Positions 1 through 6,800 of a DNA stretch of 64,000 nt are shown one piece after another. The translations under genes were made by a program, and so were the position numbers. The notes below the pieces were generated by a model, which did no database searches, was not told the DNA's origin, and saw only the letters and a program-made list of their open reading frames with translations. Source of the DNA: RPQJ01 sp963846315 (GTDB lineage Bacteria > Pseudomonadota > Gammaproteobacteria > Steroidobacterales > Steroidobacteraceae); assembly GCA_963846315.1 (NCBI GenBank), contig CAWJVM010000006.1, positions 186,001-250,000 on the forward strand, read 5' to 3'. The stretch's first letter is position 1; each line of letters opens with the position of its first letter.

Positions 1-1334
1 GCCAGACGGCAACCAGCCTGCCCGCGCGAAACGCGGCACCGGTCGTGGCGGGCCTGCCCGATTTCCGGCAGCTCGTGCAAACCTACGGCCCGGCCGTAGT
101 GAATGTCAGCGTCCGCTCCACCGCGAAGACCGCCGGACAAGGGCGCATGCCGCCCGGCATGGACGAGGACAACCCCTTGTTCCAGTTCATGCCGCACGGC
201 AACGGCGCGCCGATGCGTGGCGAGGGCTCCGGTTTCATCGTCAGCGCCGACGGCACGATCCTCACCAACGCGCACGTCGTGGACGGCGCGCAAAAGGTGA
301 TCGTCAAGCTCACTGACCGCCGCGAGTTCGAGGCCCGCGTGATTGGCTCCGACGCGAAGAGCGACGTTGCCGTGCTGAAGATCGACGCGCACGACTTGCC
401 AGTCACCAGGCTCGGCGACCCGCGGACACTGCAGGTCGGCGAGTGGGTCGTGGCCATCGGGTCGCCGTTCGGACTGGAAAACACCGTCACTGCCGGCATC
501 GTGAGCGCGAAGGGGCGGAGCCTGCCGGACGACACGTACGTCCCGTTCATTCAAACCGACGTCGCGGTCAACCCGGGCAACTCCGGCGGGCCGCTGTTCA
601 ACATGCGCGGCGAAGTTGTCGGCATCAACTCGCAGATTTACAGCCGCTCCGGCGGCTACCAGGGGCTGTCGTTTGCGATCCCGATCGATGTCGCCATGAA
701 CGTCGGCAAGCAACTGCAGACGCAAGGGCACGTGACGCGCGGCAAGCTTGGTGTCGGCATCCAGGATATCGACCAGGCGCTCGCCGAGTCGTTCGGTCTG
801 GATGTTCCCCGCGGCGCGCTCGTCTCCAGCGTGGAAAAGAGTGGCCCGGCCGCAACGGCTGGACTGCGCGAAGGCGATGTCATCCTCGGCTTCGACGGGC
901 AGGCGATCGAGTCGGCGGGGCAGCTGCCATCGGCCGTCGCGGCCACCGATCCGGGCAAGGCCGTGGCCGTGCAGGTGTGGCGCGACCGGGCGACCCACGA
1001 GGTCACGGTCAAGCTCGGCCGGACGACCGAGGATGGCGCCATTGCGGCGAATGTCGACGCCAACGGCGCCGGCCGTCTCGGCTTGATGGTGCGGCCGCTT
1101 TCAGCCGCAGAGAAGCAACAGACGGAGTTGAGCGACGGCCTCGTCGTCGAAGACGCCGATGGCCCCGCGGCGGAGGCAGGCGTGCGGCCCGGGGATATCG
1201 TCATCGCCGCCAACGGCACCTCCGTGACGAGCGTCGAGCAACTCCGGTCAGTGGTGTCCGGGTCGAAGACCCATGTCGCCCTGCTGGTGCAACGCGGCGA
1301 CGCCCGGGTGTTCGTGCCCATCGAGCTCGGCTGA
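1..1334 (+). CDS. HtrA/Do-family periplasmic serine protease, 5' truncated by window edge
   Basis: This is a trypsin-like serine protease followed by two PDZ domains, the layout of DegP/DegQ/MucD proteases that degrade or refold misfolded envelope proteins. The frame is open from base 3, so the real start and signal peptide lie outside the window. The GTG at 45 is in frame but is not a convincing start. Counting from that codon, the triad is His77 (TNAHVV, codon at 273), Asp107 (SDVAVLKI) and Ser180 (GNSGGPLF). PDZ1 covers about residues 245-330 and PDZ2 about 350-425. Gene order gives no clue to its regulation. MucD, DegQ and DegP cannot be told apart from this fragment. Confidence 0.93.
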   Translation, partial: QTATSLPARNAAPVVAGLPDFRQLVQTYGPAVVNVSVRSTAKTAGQGRMPPGMDEDNPLFQFMPHGNGAPMRGEGSGFIVSADGTILTNAHVVDGAQKVIVKLTDRREFEARVIGSDAKSDVAVLKIDAHDLPVTRLGDPRTLQVGEWVVAIGSPFGLENTVTAGIVSAKGRSLPDDTYVPFIQTDVAVNPGNSGGPLFNMRGEVVGINSQIYSRSGGYQGLSFAIPIDVAMNVGKQLQTQGHVTRGKLGVGIQDIDQALAESFGLDVPRGALVSSVEKSGPAATAGLREGDVILGFDGQAIESAGQLPSAVAATDPGKAVAVQVWRDRATHEVTVKLGRTTEDGAIAANVDANGAGRLGLMVRPLSAAEKQQTELSDGLVVEDADGPAAEAGVRPGDIVIAANGTSVTSVEQLRSVVSGSKTHVALLVQRGDARVFVPIELG

Positions 1335-1371
1335 CCCACGCGCGGCGGCGGCGGGCCTCGCGCAGGGCAAG

Positions 1372-1582
1372 CTGCGGCCGCATCTGCTTGGGCAGTCGAA
1401 AGATCAACCTGAGTACAGCGCTGGCTGAGCAGCTGGTGGGCATCCGCGAAGTCGACGACCAGGTCTGGCAAGTCAGCTTCCTGGAGTACGATCTGGGTTA
1501 CTTCGATCGCGATCAGGACAGGGTGGAGCCCGGTCCCAATCCGTTCGCCCCGGACACAGTGTTAACCATGTGTCCGGAATGA
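1372..1582 (+). pseudogene. 3' remnant of an IS transposase (IS481-like)
   Basis: In frame with the TGA at 1580-1582 the DNA reads like the last 60 or so residues of an integrase-core transposase. The features are a VGIREVDDQVWQVSF segment, then YDLGYFD, then a proline-rich NPFAPDTV tail. No catalytic DDE part precedes it; the frame runs straight back into the protease gene. The bases just after the stop (TGTCCGGAATGAGATGTAAACC, about 1570-1592) resemble the terminal repeat of such elements. I read it as a decayed IS right end left between the protease gene and the tRNA. The family assignment is from memory of the tail motif and is tentative. Confidence 0.6.
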
Positions 1583-1620
1583 GATGTAAACCGTGTGATC
1601 GGAATACACCCCAATGCAGA

Positions 1621-1697
1621 TGGCGCGCCCGACTGGATTCGAACCAGTGACCTTCGCCTTCGGAGGGCGACACTCTATCCAGCTGAGCTACGGGCGC
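1621..1697 (-). tRNA. tRNA-Arg (anticodon CCG)
   Basis: The minus strand folds into a complete cloverleaf. The 7-bp acceptor is GCGCCCG with CGGGCGC. The anticodon stem is TCGCC/GGCGA around loop CTCCGAA, giving anticodon CCG (decodes CGG). The T arm is ACTGG-TTCGAAT-CCAGT. A 3' CCA is encoded (1621-1623). It sits alone, 38 bases from the IS remnant and divergent from the cytochrome gene. Confidence 0.96.
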
Positions 1698-1829
1698 GTG
1701 GCGGGACCCCGCGAAAGGGGCCGGAATCATAGCCCCGGAGGCCTTGCGCGTCCATTTGGACCATCGGGCGCCCTGGCCGTTGCACCCGGCCCCCGGGGCG
1801 CCGGGTGCGCCGCGGCCGAATCTGCACGT

Positions 1830-1835
1830 TATACT
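1830..1835 (+). promoter_or_regulatory. possible -10 hexamer of the cytochrome c gene
   Basis: TATACT matches the sigma-70 -10 consensus at five of six positions and lies 37 bases before the GTG at 1873. No convincing -35 box precedes it in this GC-rich stretch. Confidence 0.35.
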
Positions 1836-1872
1836 TCGCGACCCCGCTAATTCTGCCGTCCGGAGTTCGACC

Positions 1873-2382
1873 GTGAGTGCTGAGCACGATCGCAAGTTTT
1901 TCGACACCTTCATGCTGATCCTCGGCATCCTCGCCGCCATCACCATCGGCCTGATGGTGCTCGCGGGCATGATCTCCGACCGGACAGCGAAGCGGTTCCA
2001 CGACGAAGACCCGCGCAAGGTCCAGGAAACAATGGATCGCATTGCTCCGGTCGCTCGCGTCGCCGTCGCCGGCCAGGACAACTCGGCACTCGCCCCGCCC
2101 GCTGCTGCCCCTGCAGCCGCGGCGGTCGACTTGCCGGGTGAGCAGGTCTACCAACAGGTCTGCACGGCCTGTCATGGCGCCGCCGTTGCGGGTGCGCCCA
2201 AGACGGGGGACAAGGCTGCATGGGCTCCGCGCATCGCGCTGGGCATGGATCTCCTGCACAAGCATGCACTCGAGGGCTACCAGGGCAAGGCGGGCTACAT
2301 GCCGCCGAAGGGTGGCCGCACGGACCTGAGCGACCAGTCGGTCATGAACGCGGTCGACTACCTTGTCACCCAGGCCAAATAG
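1873..2382 (+). CDS. membrane-anchored c-type cytochrome (cytochrome c5-like)
   Basis: A 169-residue protein with one N-terminal membrane anchor (about residues 11-33), an Ala/Pro-rich linker (about 72-85) and a single-haem domain. Haem is bound at Cys97-Thr-Ala-Cys100-His101; Met143 in GYMPPKGG is the likely sixth ligand. It should carry electrons on the periplasmic face of the inner membrane. I chose the GTG at 1873 because it puts the anchor at the N-terminus. A longer in-frame GTG start at 1744 would prepend an unconvincing Pro/Arg-rich stretch that runs up towards the tRNA. The TAG at 2380-2382 is directly followed by the lipoprotein gene, so the two may be cotranscribed. Confidence 0.9.
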   Translation: MSAEHDRKFFDTFMLILGILAAITIGLMVLAGMISDRTAKRFHDEDPRKVQETMDRIAPVARVAVAGQDNSALAPPAAAPAAAAVDLPGEQVYQQVCTACHGAAVAGAPKTGDKAAWAPRIALGMDLLHKHALEGYQGKAGYMPPKGGRTDLSDQSVMNAVDYLVTQAK

Positions 2383-2386
2383 GTCG

Positions 2387-2947
2387 ATGTTCGCGCGTCT
2401 CGTGCGTGCGGTCGCCGTTGCCATCACGATGGCCAGCTTCGTTGCGGCCTGTGCTTCGCCGCCGACACCGCCCGAGACGATGCGCGACCCGAGCGTGGAC
2501 TTCGCCAATTTCAAGACTTTCGGCTGGGCGGCGGGCGGCACGGTGGACACGGCCGATGTGCCGCTCACGCTGCTCGACGCGAACATCCGTGCCGCCATCG
2601 TCGACGTGATGAAGCGCAAGGGCTACGCCGAAGCGCCAGCCGGCGCGACGCCAGACCTGCGGATCGCGTACGAGACCGCGAAGACTGAGAAGCTCGAGAA
2701 CAATCCGGTGCGGCTCGGCATCGGCGTCGGCAGCTGGGGCGGCAACATGGGCGGCTCGGTCAGCATGGGCAGCCCGAGCGTCCGCAACTTCACCGAAGGT
2801 ACGCTGGTCGTGCATGCCATCGACGCGGCTCGCAATGCCGAAGTCTGGCAGGGCCGCGTGTCCGGCAAGATGACGAAGGGCAGCCTCGAGCCCGCCGCAG
2901 TGCGCCAGGCTGTCGCGCAGGCGATGGCCGATTTCCCGGTGCGTTAG
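2387..2947 (+). CDS. DUF4136-type lipoprotein
   Basis: A 186-residue predicted lipoprotein. A hydrophobic N-terminus ends in the lipobox FVAAC with Cys22 as the lipidation site. The body follows the DUF4136 pattern: an early DFANFKTFGW segment, a central glycine-rich GIGVGSWGGNMGG stretch, then strands ending in VWQGRVSGK. The family has no established function; members are envelope lipoproteins, often next to unrelated genes. ATG 2387 is 4 bases after the cytochrome stop. A TTG at 2363 is in frame but would overlap the cytochrome and spoil the signal peptide. Confidence 0.85.
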   Translation: MFARLVRAVAVAITMASFVAACASPPTPPETMRDPSVDFANFKTFGWAAGGTVDTADVPLTLLDANIRAAIVDVMKRKGYAEAPAGATPDLRIAYETAKTEKLENNPVRLGIGVGSWGGNMGGSVSMGSPSVRNFTEGTLVVHAIDAARNAEVWQGRVSGKMTKGSLEPAAVRQAVAQAMADFPVR

Positions 2948-2980
2948 CGCGGGGAACTTCGACCCAGTGCGTTGGTGAGG

Positions 2981-3054
2981 GCGTTCGTTCCGGGTCCTCT
3001 CCGGGCGAGCGGAAAGGCAGACACGCTCGCCCGGAGAGGACCCGGAACGAACGC
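2981..3054. repeat. perfect 31-bp inverted repeat, 12-nt loop
   Basis: The arms 2981-3011 and 3024-3054 are perfect reverse complements over 31 bases, separated by GAAAGGCAGACA. The hairpin lies 34 bases after the DUF4136 lipoprotein stop. No T-run follows either arm, so it is not a standard intrinsic terminator. It is longer than needed for termination and could be a transposon-end scar or a REP/MITE-like hairpin. The following 3055-3295 (241 bases) has lower GC than its surroundings; I see no gene, RNA or clear signal there. Confidence 0.8.
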
Positions 3055-3295
3055 CTGATCGACCGCGCCTGAACGAATTCTCGTCAAAGCCCGAGAATTG
3101 GTACGGCGCAAGCAACGTCGACGCGGCCACATCGCATGACTGTCTGTCGATGATTCGCGACCGGCAACTTCTATGCCTTGCTCACCCATCGCGTTGATGG
3201 CACTCATTCTGATGCGTGCCGTACGCACAAAGCAGACGTTCAATGGGGAATAACGACCCATATCGGCCTCTGGCCGGCTCACCGAGACGAGCCAA

Positions 3296-3622
3296 TTATT
3301 TGTCGTCATCGGCAAGGCCCAGGAGCTTGCGCTTCTCAACTCGTGGCAAGTCAAGATACGTGAACCAGCGTAAGCCTGCCGCGTTGGCTTCTCGCCGTGA
3401 CACGACGATGATCCGTGCGAAGGTCCATACGGCCCATAGCGTAATCAATCCGATGCACAAAGGGATCCAGTACTGCATACCCTGCCGTGCAACTCCGAGA
3501 AGGCCAGGGGAGCTAGAACCTGAAAGGAAGTGGGTCGTCAGCACAAGCGTAGTGATCAAAGCGAGCGCCACAGCGATGGCACTCCCAAAAAGCAGAATAA
3601 AGACCCGCTGTAGGCGTCTCAC
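3296..3622 (-). CDS. small two-helix membrane protein of unknown function
   Basis: A 108-residue open frame starting at GTG 3622. It shows a basic N-terminus (MRRLQR), two hydrophobic segments (about residues 8-30 and 50-75) and a charged cytoplasmic-type tail (VVSRREAN ... EKRKLLGLADDDK). This topology is what a real small inner-membrane protein looks like, and base use is more AT-rich than the core genes around it. I do not recognise the family. It sits in a pocket of small genes all on the minus strand (3296-5269), which suggests acquired DNA. Confidence 0.55.
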   Translation of the reverse strand: MRRLQRVFILLFGSAIAVALALITTLVLTTHFLSGSSSPGLLGVARQGMQYWIPLCIGLITLWAVWTFARIIVVSRREANAAGLRWFTYLDLPRVEKRKLLGLADDDK

Positions 3623-3800
3623 TTGACAGCAATTCCGACTGGTAGGAGCTGACTGGAATTCATGCAGTCATCCGGCGGTTCGCGACCCGAAGCGGTCACT
3701 CGGCTAGCGCCGAATTGAGCGGCGACTGGTCGAAGAATTTGGCAGTTGCACCTTATCGATCACGGCAGCCTCCAGCGAGATGTCAGAACCGCACTCGGAC

Positions 3801-4142
3801 TCAGCTTTCAGGATCGAACATAAACTCGCGCAGCTCCTGCGAACATCGACATGCTTTTGCAATCTTTGCAGCCCACTGAATGGCCGCCTCGAGCGAAGGA
3901 AGGTTCAAAACACAGAAACCGCCGTCAAGTTTCTTGGTTTCCGGATAAGTCTCGTTGATGTTCACTCCATCGGGTCCAACCAGAACGGGTGCAATGCTGG
4001 AGTCAATGCCTCCACCAAATACATACACACCAGCACACTTCGCCTCGCGAATCACGGAGCGCGCCGCCTCACCGACGGCCGCCATGTCTTCGCTCGGAAC
4101 GTTCATCGCGGATGCCGGAAAGGATATGAGGTACTTCGTCAT
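3801..4142 (-). CDS. YCII/DGPF-related small protein
   Basis: A 113-residue protein starting at ATG 4142. It begins MTKYLISFP, has a central AGVYVFGGGID segment and ends with YPETKKLDGGFCVLNLPSLEAAIQWAAKIAKACRC. The motif TYPETKKLDGGF followed by an amphipathic helix is the hallmark of the YCII-related (DGPF) family of small ferredoxin-like-fold proteins, some of which are linked to ECF sigma factors. No sigma-factor gene is nearby. Its own reaction is unknown. Base composition is lower in GC than the flanking core genes, as for the other small genes here. Confidence 0.7.
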   Translation of the reverse strand: MTKYLISFPASAMNVPSEDMAAVGEAARSVIREAKCAGVYVFGGGIDSSIAPVLVGPDGVNINETYPETKKLDGGFCVLNLPSLEAAIQWAAKIAKACRCSQELREFMFDPES

Positions 4143-4272
4143 TGCATCGTCTTCAAGGAACGGGAGGTGAAGGGGGCGGTTGTTGGATGTGAGGCCTAAC
4201 GACGCCGGAAGCGACCCTTCCGGAGATTCGGCCTGTAGCGGTCATGATTTCACAGTCTCGATTCGACCCAGT

Positions 4273-4590
4273 TCAGACTGAGAGCCCACCGTACAGAACC
4301 AAACCCATGAACGACACCGCTAGCCACACGACGTAGATGGCCGCGCCGTATCCAACCGCAACGATCGCTCGACGAGTAAGTGAACTGGCGTTCGACCAAG
4401 GCAGAGCCCGATAGCCTGTGTATGCGACGAACACGGAGAGCGTTATCGCGAAAATCAACGCGGTCTCACCGCTTCGGTCTAGAAGGTGCGCGGTGGCGTA
4501 AGCGATAAGCAGAAAGCAACCAGGCACACCGACTAGGGGCCATGCCAACCGCCCGCATTGCTGTACACGCCGCCTGATTGTGTCGTTCAC
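4273..4590 (-). CDS. hypothetical membrane protein, start uncertain
   Basis: The C-terminal 105 residues of this frame contain three hydrophobic segments (about LVGVPGCFLLIAYATAHLL, ALIFAITLSVFVAYTGY, and AIYVVWLAVSFMGLVLYGG), consistent with a small inner-membrane protein. I chose the GTG at 4590 (VNDTIRRRV) because it gives a basic, cytoplasmic-looking N-terminus. There is no clear ribosome binding site, and a TTG four codons upstream is also possible. The frame stays open upstream into the brnA region, where it reads as non-coding. Family unknown. Confidence 0.45.
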   Translation of the reverse strand: MNDTIRRRVQQCGRLAWPLVGVPGCFLLIAYATAHLLDRSGETALIFAITLSVFVAYTGYRALPWSNASSLTRRAIVAVGYGAAIYVVWLAVSFMGLVLYGGLSV

Positions 4591-4745
4591 TGCAAACAAG
4601 AAATGTGCATTGTGGCGAGTGACCGTGATTGGCCAGTTGTTCCTAGCCGCCAGTGTCCGCAATCCCTTGGACCGTCGCAAGGCTAGGCCCAAGTTTGGTT
4701 CCTGAAAACGGACGTCGTACGGGAGAACCGACGCGTTGCCGTCCT

Positions 4746-5003
4746 TTAGCTGGCGCGCTTCAATTCCTCGCGCAGTACCCGCCGGAGCGTCCTCTCGAGC
4801 GGTTCGTCCGTCCGTCGCATGTGTTCGCGCAGCGCCGCATTGATCAGGGATTGATAGTTGCCGCCGCCCGCCGACTCGACCTGTGACTTGAACCATTCAA
4901 CGATGTCGTCATCGAGTCGAATCGTAATCCGTGTTTTGCCTGTCGGCACCGATACGGCGGGGCCGCGCTTCGCATTTGAGAAATCGTATTCCTTGCGCAT
5001 CAT
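4746..5003 (-). CDS. brnA: BrnA-type antitoxin
   Basis: An 85-residue antitoxin. The segment TRITIRLDDDIVEWFK followed by AGGGNYQSLINAALREHM is the ribbon-helix-helix-like core of the BrnA/CopG family. The first 20 residues (MMRKEYDFSNAKRGP) are the usual toxin-contacting BrnA N-terminus. The start ATG overlaps the brnT stop by 4 bases (5000-5003), the usual toxin-first order. BrnA neutralises BrnT and, as part of the complex, represses the shared promoter; the TGTAC-N4-GTACA palindrome upstream of brnT is the obvious candidate operator. Confidence 0.9.
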   Translation of the reverse strand: MMRKEYDFSNAKRGPAVSVPTGKTRITIRLDDDIVEWFKSQVESAGGGNYQSLINAALREHMRRTDEPLERTLRRVLREELKRAS

Positions 5004-5269
5004 TGGCTCTCGTATGCCCGCCGCTCCGCACGGCTGGCTTTGCGTGAAGAGATGATCCGCGTGCGACGTCCCCTGGGCGTAAAGACGGTCACCAGCACGC
5101 GGCCGATTGGGTCCGAGCCCAGGCTGACGAAGCGTCGTTCGCCGCTGGCGTCTGGATCAGCCATGGTCAGTGCACGAGGATCCTCAAGCGCCAGGGCAGC
5201 ATCCGCAAACGAGACCCGGTGCTTGCGCAGGTTGCCCTTGGCCTTGGCCGGGTCCCACTCGTACTGCAT
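5000..5269 (-). CDS. brnT: BrnT-type toxin (RelE-fold ribonuclease, DUF497)
   Basis: An 89-residue toxin beginning MQYEWDPAKAKGNLRKHRVSF, the signature opening of BrnT/DUF497 proteins. It ends with the family's TRIISSRKASRAERRAYE segment, where the Arg/Glu/Tyr residues line the presumed RNase site. BrnT toxins cleave RNA and arrest growth when BrnA is degraded. No Shine-Dalgarno sequence precedes ATG 5269. A CATACT hexamer ends 6 bases before it, so the mRNA may be leaderless. Confidence 0.92.
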   Translation of the reverse strand: MQYEWDPAKAKGNLRKHRVSFADAALALEDPRALTMADPDASGERRFVSLGSDPIGRVLVTVFTPRGRRTRIISSRKASRAERRAYESQ

Positions 5270-5275
5270 CGGACG

Positions 5276-5303
5276 AGTATGTACGAATGTACACGGTCGT
5301 CAA
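5276..5303 (-). promoter_or_regulatory. brnTA promoter with palindromic operator
   Basis: On the minus strand TTGACG (5298-5303) and CATACT (5276-5281) are 16 bases apart. Between and overlapping them lies the palindrome TGTAC-GAAT-GTACA (5280-5293), placed where a bound repressor would block RNA polymerase. The -10 box ends 6 bases before the brnT ATG. Confidence 0.6.
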
Positions 5304-5380
5304 GCGAGAAAATTCGCGACCACTGTCCGGAAGCGGCCGATCTTTCCCATTCTGCAGCGGCCCCGTATCCAGTGCGGCTG

Positions 5381-5440
5381 AGGGGTCAGGTTGGAATGAA
5401 ACTCCGACTAACCCCCAACCCCTATCCCCTAACCCCTTCC
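5381..5440. repeat. GGGGTTA-type palindromic repeat, copy A (one arm shortened)
   Basis: The right arm (5403-5440) has four C-runs at heptamer spacing after the core TCCGACTAA. The left arm (5381-5396) keeps only AGGGGTCAGG and TTGGAA. It abuts the 3' end of ntrX, whose stop codon is at 5442-5444. It belongs to a family with five other copies in this window. Confidence 0.75.
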
Positions 5441-5441
5441 C

Positions 5442-6800
5442 TCAGTCGTCCGCCTGCCGGAAATCGACCCCAAGCGACCTGAGCTTGCGGTACAGGTGCG
5501 TGCGCTCCATGCCCACGCGTTTCGCCAGCTGGCCCACCTTGCCGTTGCAGAGCTGCAGCTGCTGCGTGAGATAGGCGCGCTCGAAATGCTCGCGGGCCTC
5601 GCGCAGCGGCAACGCCAGCAGGTCCTGCTTGACCAGCGGCTCGTCGACCGGTGAGGCGGAGGAAATCTCGCGTTCGATTTCCTCGAGCCGGATTTCCTCG
5701 GTGCCGCCCTGGATCAGCAGGCGCTGCACGAGGTTCTTGAGTTCGCGGATATTGCCGGGCCAGGGATAGTTGCGCAGACGGTTCTGCGAGGCGACGCCGA
5801 AGCGCCGGAACGGCAGCCGTTCGTCGTCCACGAGTCGGTCGACGTAATAGCGCAGCAGCTCCGGCACGTCCTCGGCGTATTCGCGCAGCGGCGGAATGCG
5901 CAGCGTCAGCACGTTCAGGTTCGAGAGCAGGTCCAGGCGGAACGGAACCGGACCGCGCGTTTCGAAGCCCGGCTGCGCGGACGACAGGATGCGCACGTCG
6001 AACCGTTGCACCGTGCGCCCACCCTTGCGCTGGAACGTGCCCGACTCGAGCACGGCCAGCAACAGCCGCTGCGCACCCTGCGGCAGGTCCTCGAGGCCGT
6101 TGATGAACAGCACGCCACCCTGCGCCTGTTCCAGCACGCCGGCCGACACGCCGCTCGCATTCTCGACGCCGAGCAGCACGTCTTCCGCGTTGCCATCGGT
6201 GACGGAACCCGCCACCAGCGCGATGAACGGGTCCGACGCCCGCGAGCTCAAGGCGTGAATGTAGCGCGCGAACGCCTCGCGGCCCGTCCCCGGCTCGCCC
6301 AGCACCAGCACCGGCGCCTCGTGCGGCGCAATCTGCTTGACCTTCTCGCGCAGGTCACGCATCAGCCGGCTGCGGCCCACCGGCGCAATCAGCGGCGGCA
6401 CCAGCGTGCGCGTCGCCCGCTGGCGGCGCTTGCCTTCCTCGAGCGCGCGCTCGACCGTCCGCAGCAGCTTGGCGAGCGAAAGCGGCTTTTCGACGTAGTC
6501 GATCGCGCCGAGACGCGTGGCCTCGACGGCGGTTTCAACCGTGCCGTGACCCGACATCATGACGACCGGCGCGGTGAGCGCCTGCGACTGCTGCCATTCG
6601 CGCAACAGGCTGATGCCGTCCGTGTCGGGCATCCAGATGTCGAGCAGCACGAGGTCCGGCGCCTGCAGCGCACAGGCGGCGCGTGCCTCGGCGGCGTTCC
6701 CTGCTGTTTCGACGGCGTAGCCCTCCTCCGAGAGGATCTCCCGGACGAGTTCACGGATGTCGTTCTCGTCGTCGACGACGAGTATCCGCGCGTTGGTCAT
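5442..6800 (-). CDS. ntrX: NtrX-family response regulator with degenerate AAA+ motifs
   Basis: A 452-residue response regulator partnered with NtrY, whose stop overlaps this start by 4 bases. The receiver domain (1-120) has the phospho-acceptor Asp54 and the conserved DYVEKP with Lys105. The central AAA+ domain (about 140-365) is unusual. Walker A reads GEPGTGRE (Lys replaced by Arg174), Walker B reads GVLFINGL (the DE pair replaced by NG), and no GAFTGA loop is visible between residues 200 and 225. Sensor-like FRLDLLSNLNVLTLRIPPLRE and PWPGNIREL remain. A Fis-type helix-turn-helix closes the protein (about 405-445). It probably controls genes by DNA binding rather than by sigma-54 activation; that is inference from the missing residues. 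Confidence 0.92.
   Translation of the reverse strand: MTNARILVVDDENDIRELVREILSEEGYAVETAGNAAEARAACALQAPDLVLLDIWMPDTDGISLLREWQQSQALTAPVVMMSGHGTVETAVEATRLGAIDYVEKPLSLAKLLRTVERALEEGKRRQRATRTLVPPLIAPVGRSRLMRDLREKVKQIAPHEAPVLVLGEPGTGREAFARYIHALSSRASDPFIALVAGSVTDGNAEDVLLGVENASGVSAGVLEQAQGGVLFINGLEDLPQGAQRLLLAVLESGTFQRKGGRTVQRFDVRILSSAQPGFETRGPVPFRLDLLSNLNVLTLRIPPLREYAEDVPELLRYYVDRLVDDERLPFRRFGVASQNRLRNYPWPGNIRELKNLVQRLLIQGGTEEIRLEEIEREISSASPVDEPLVKQDLLALPLREAREHFERAYLTQQLQLCNGKVGQLAKRVGMERTHLYRKLRSLGVDFRQADD

Noticed and set aside
4194..4200. GCCTAAC, an attC-like core, near small orphan genes suggesting an integron cassette array
   Set aside because: No matching GTTRRRY core at the proper distance, the hairpin CCGGAAG/CTTCCGG nearby has the wrong layout, and no integrase is present.
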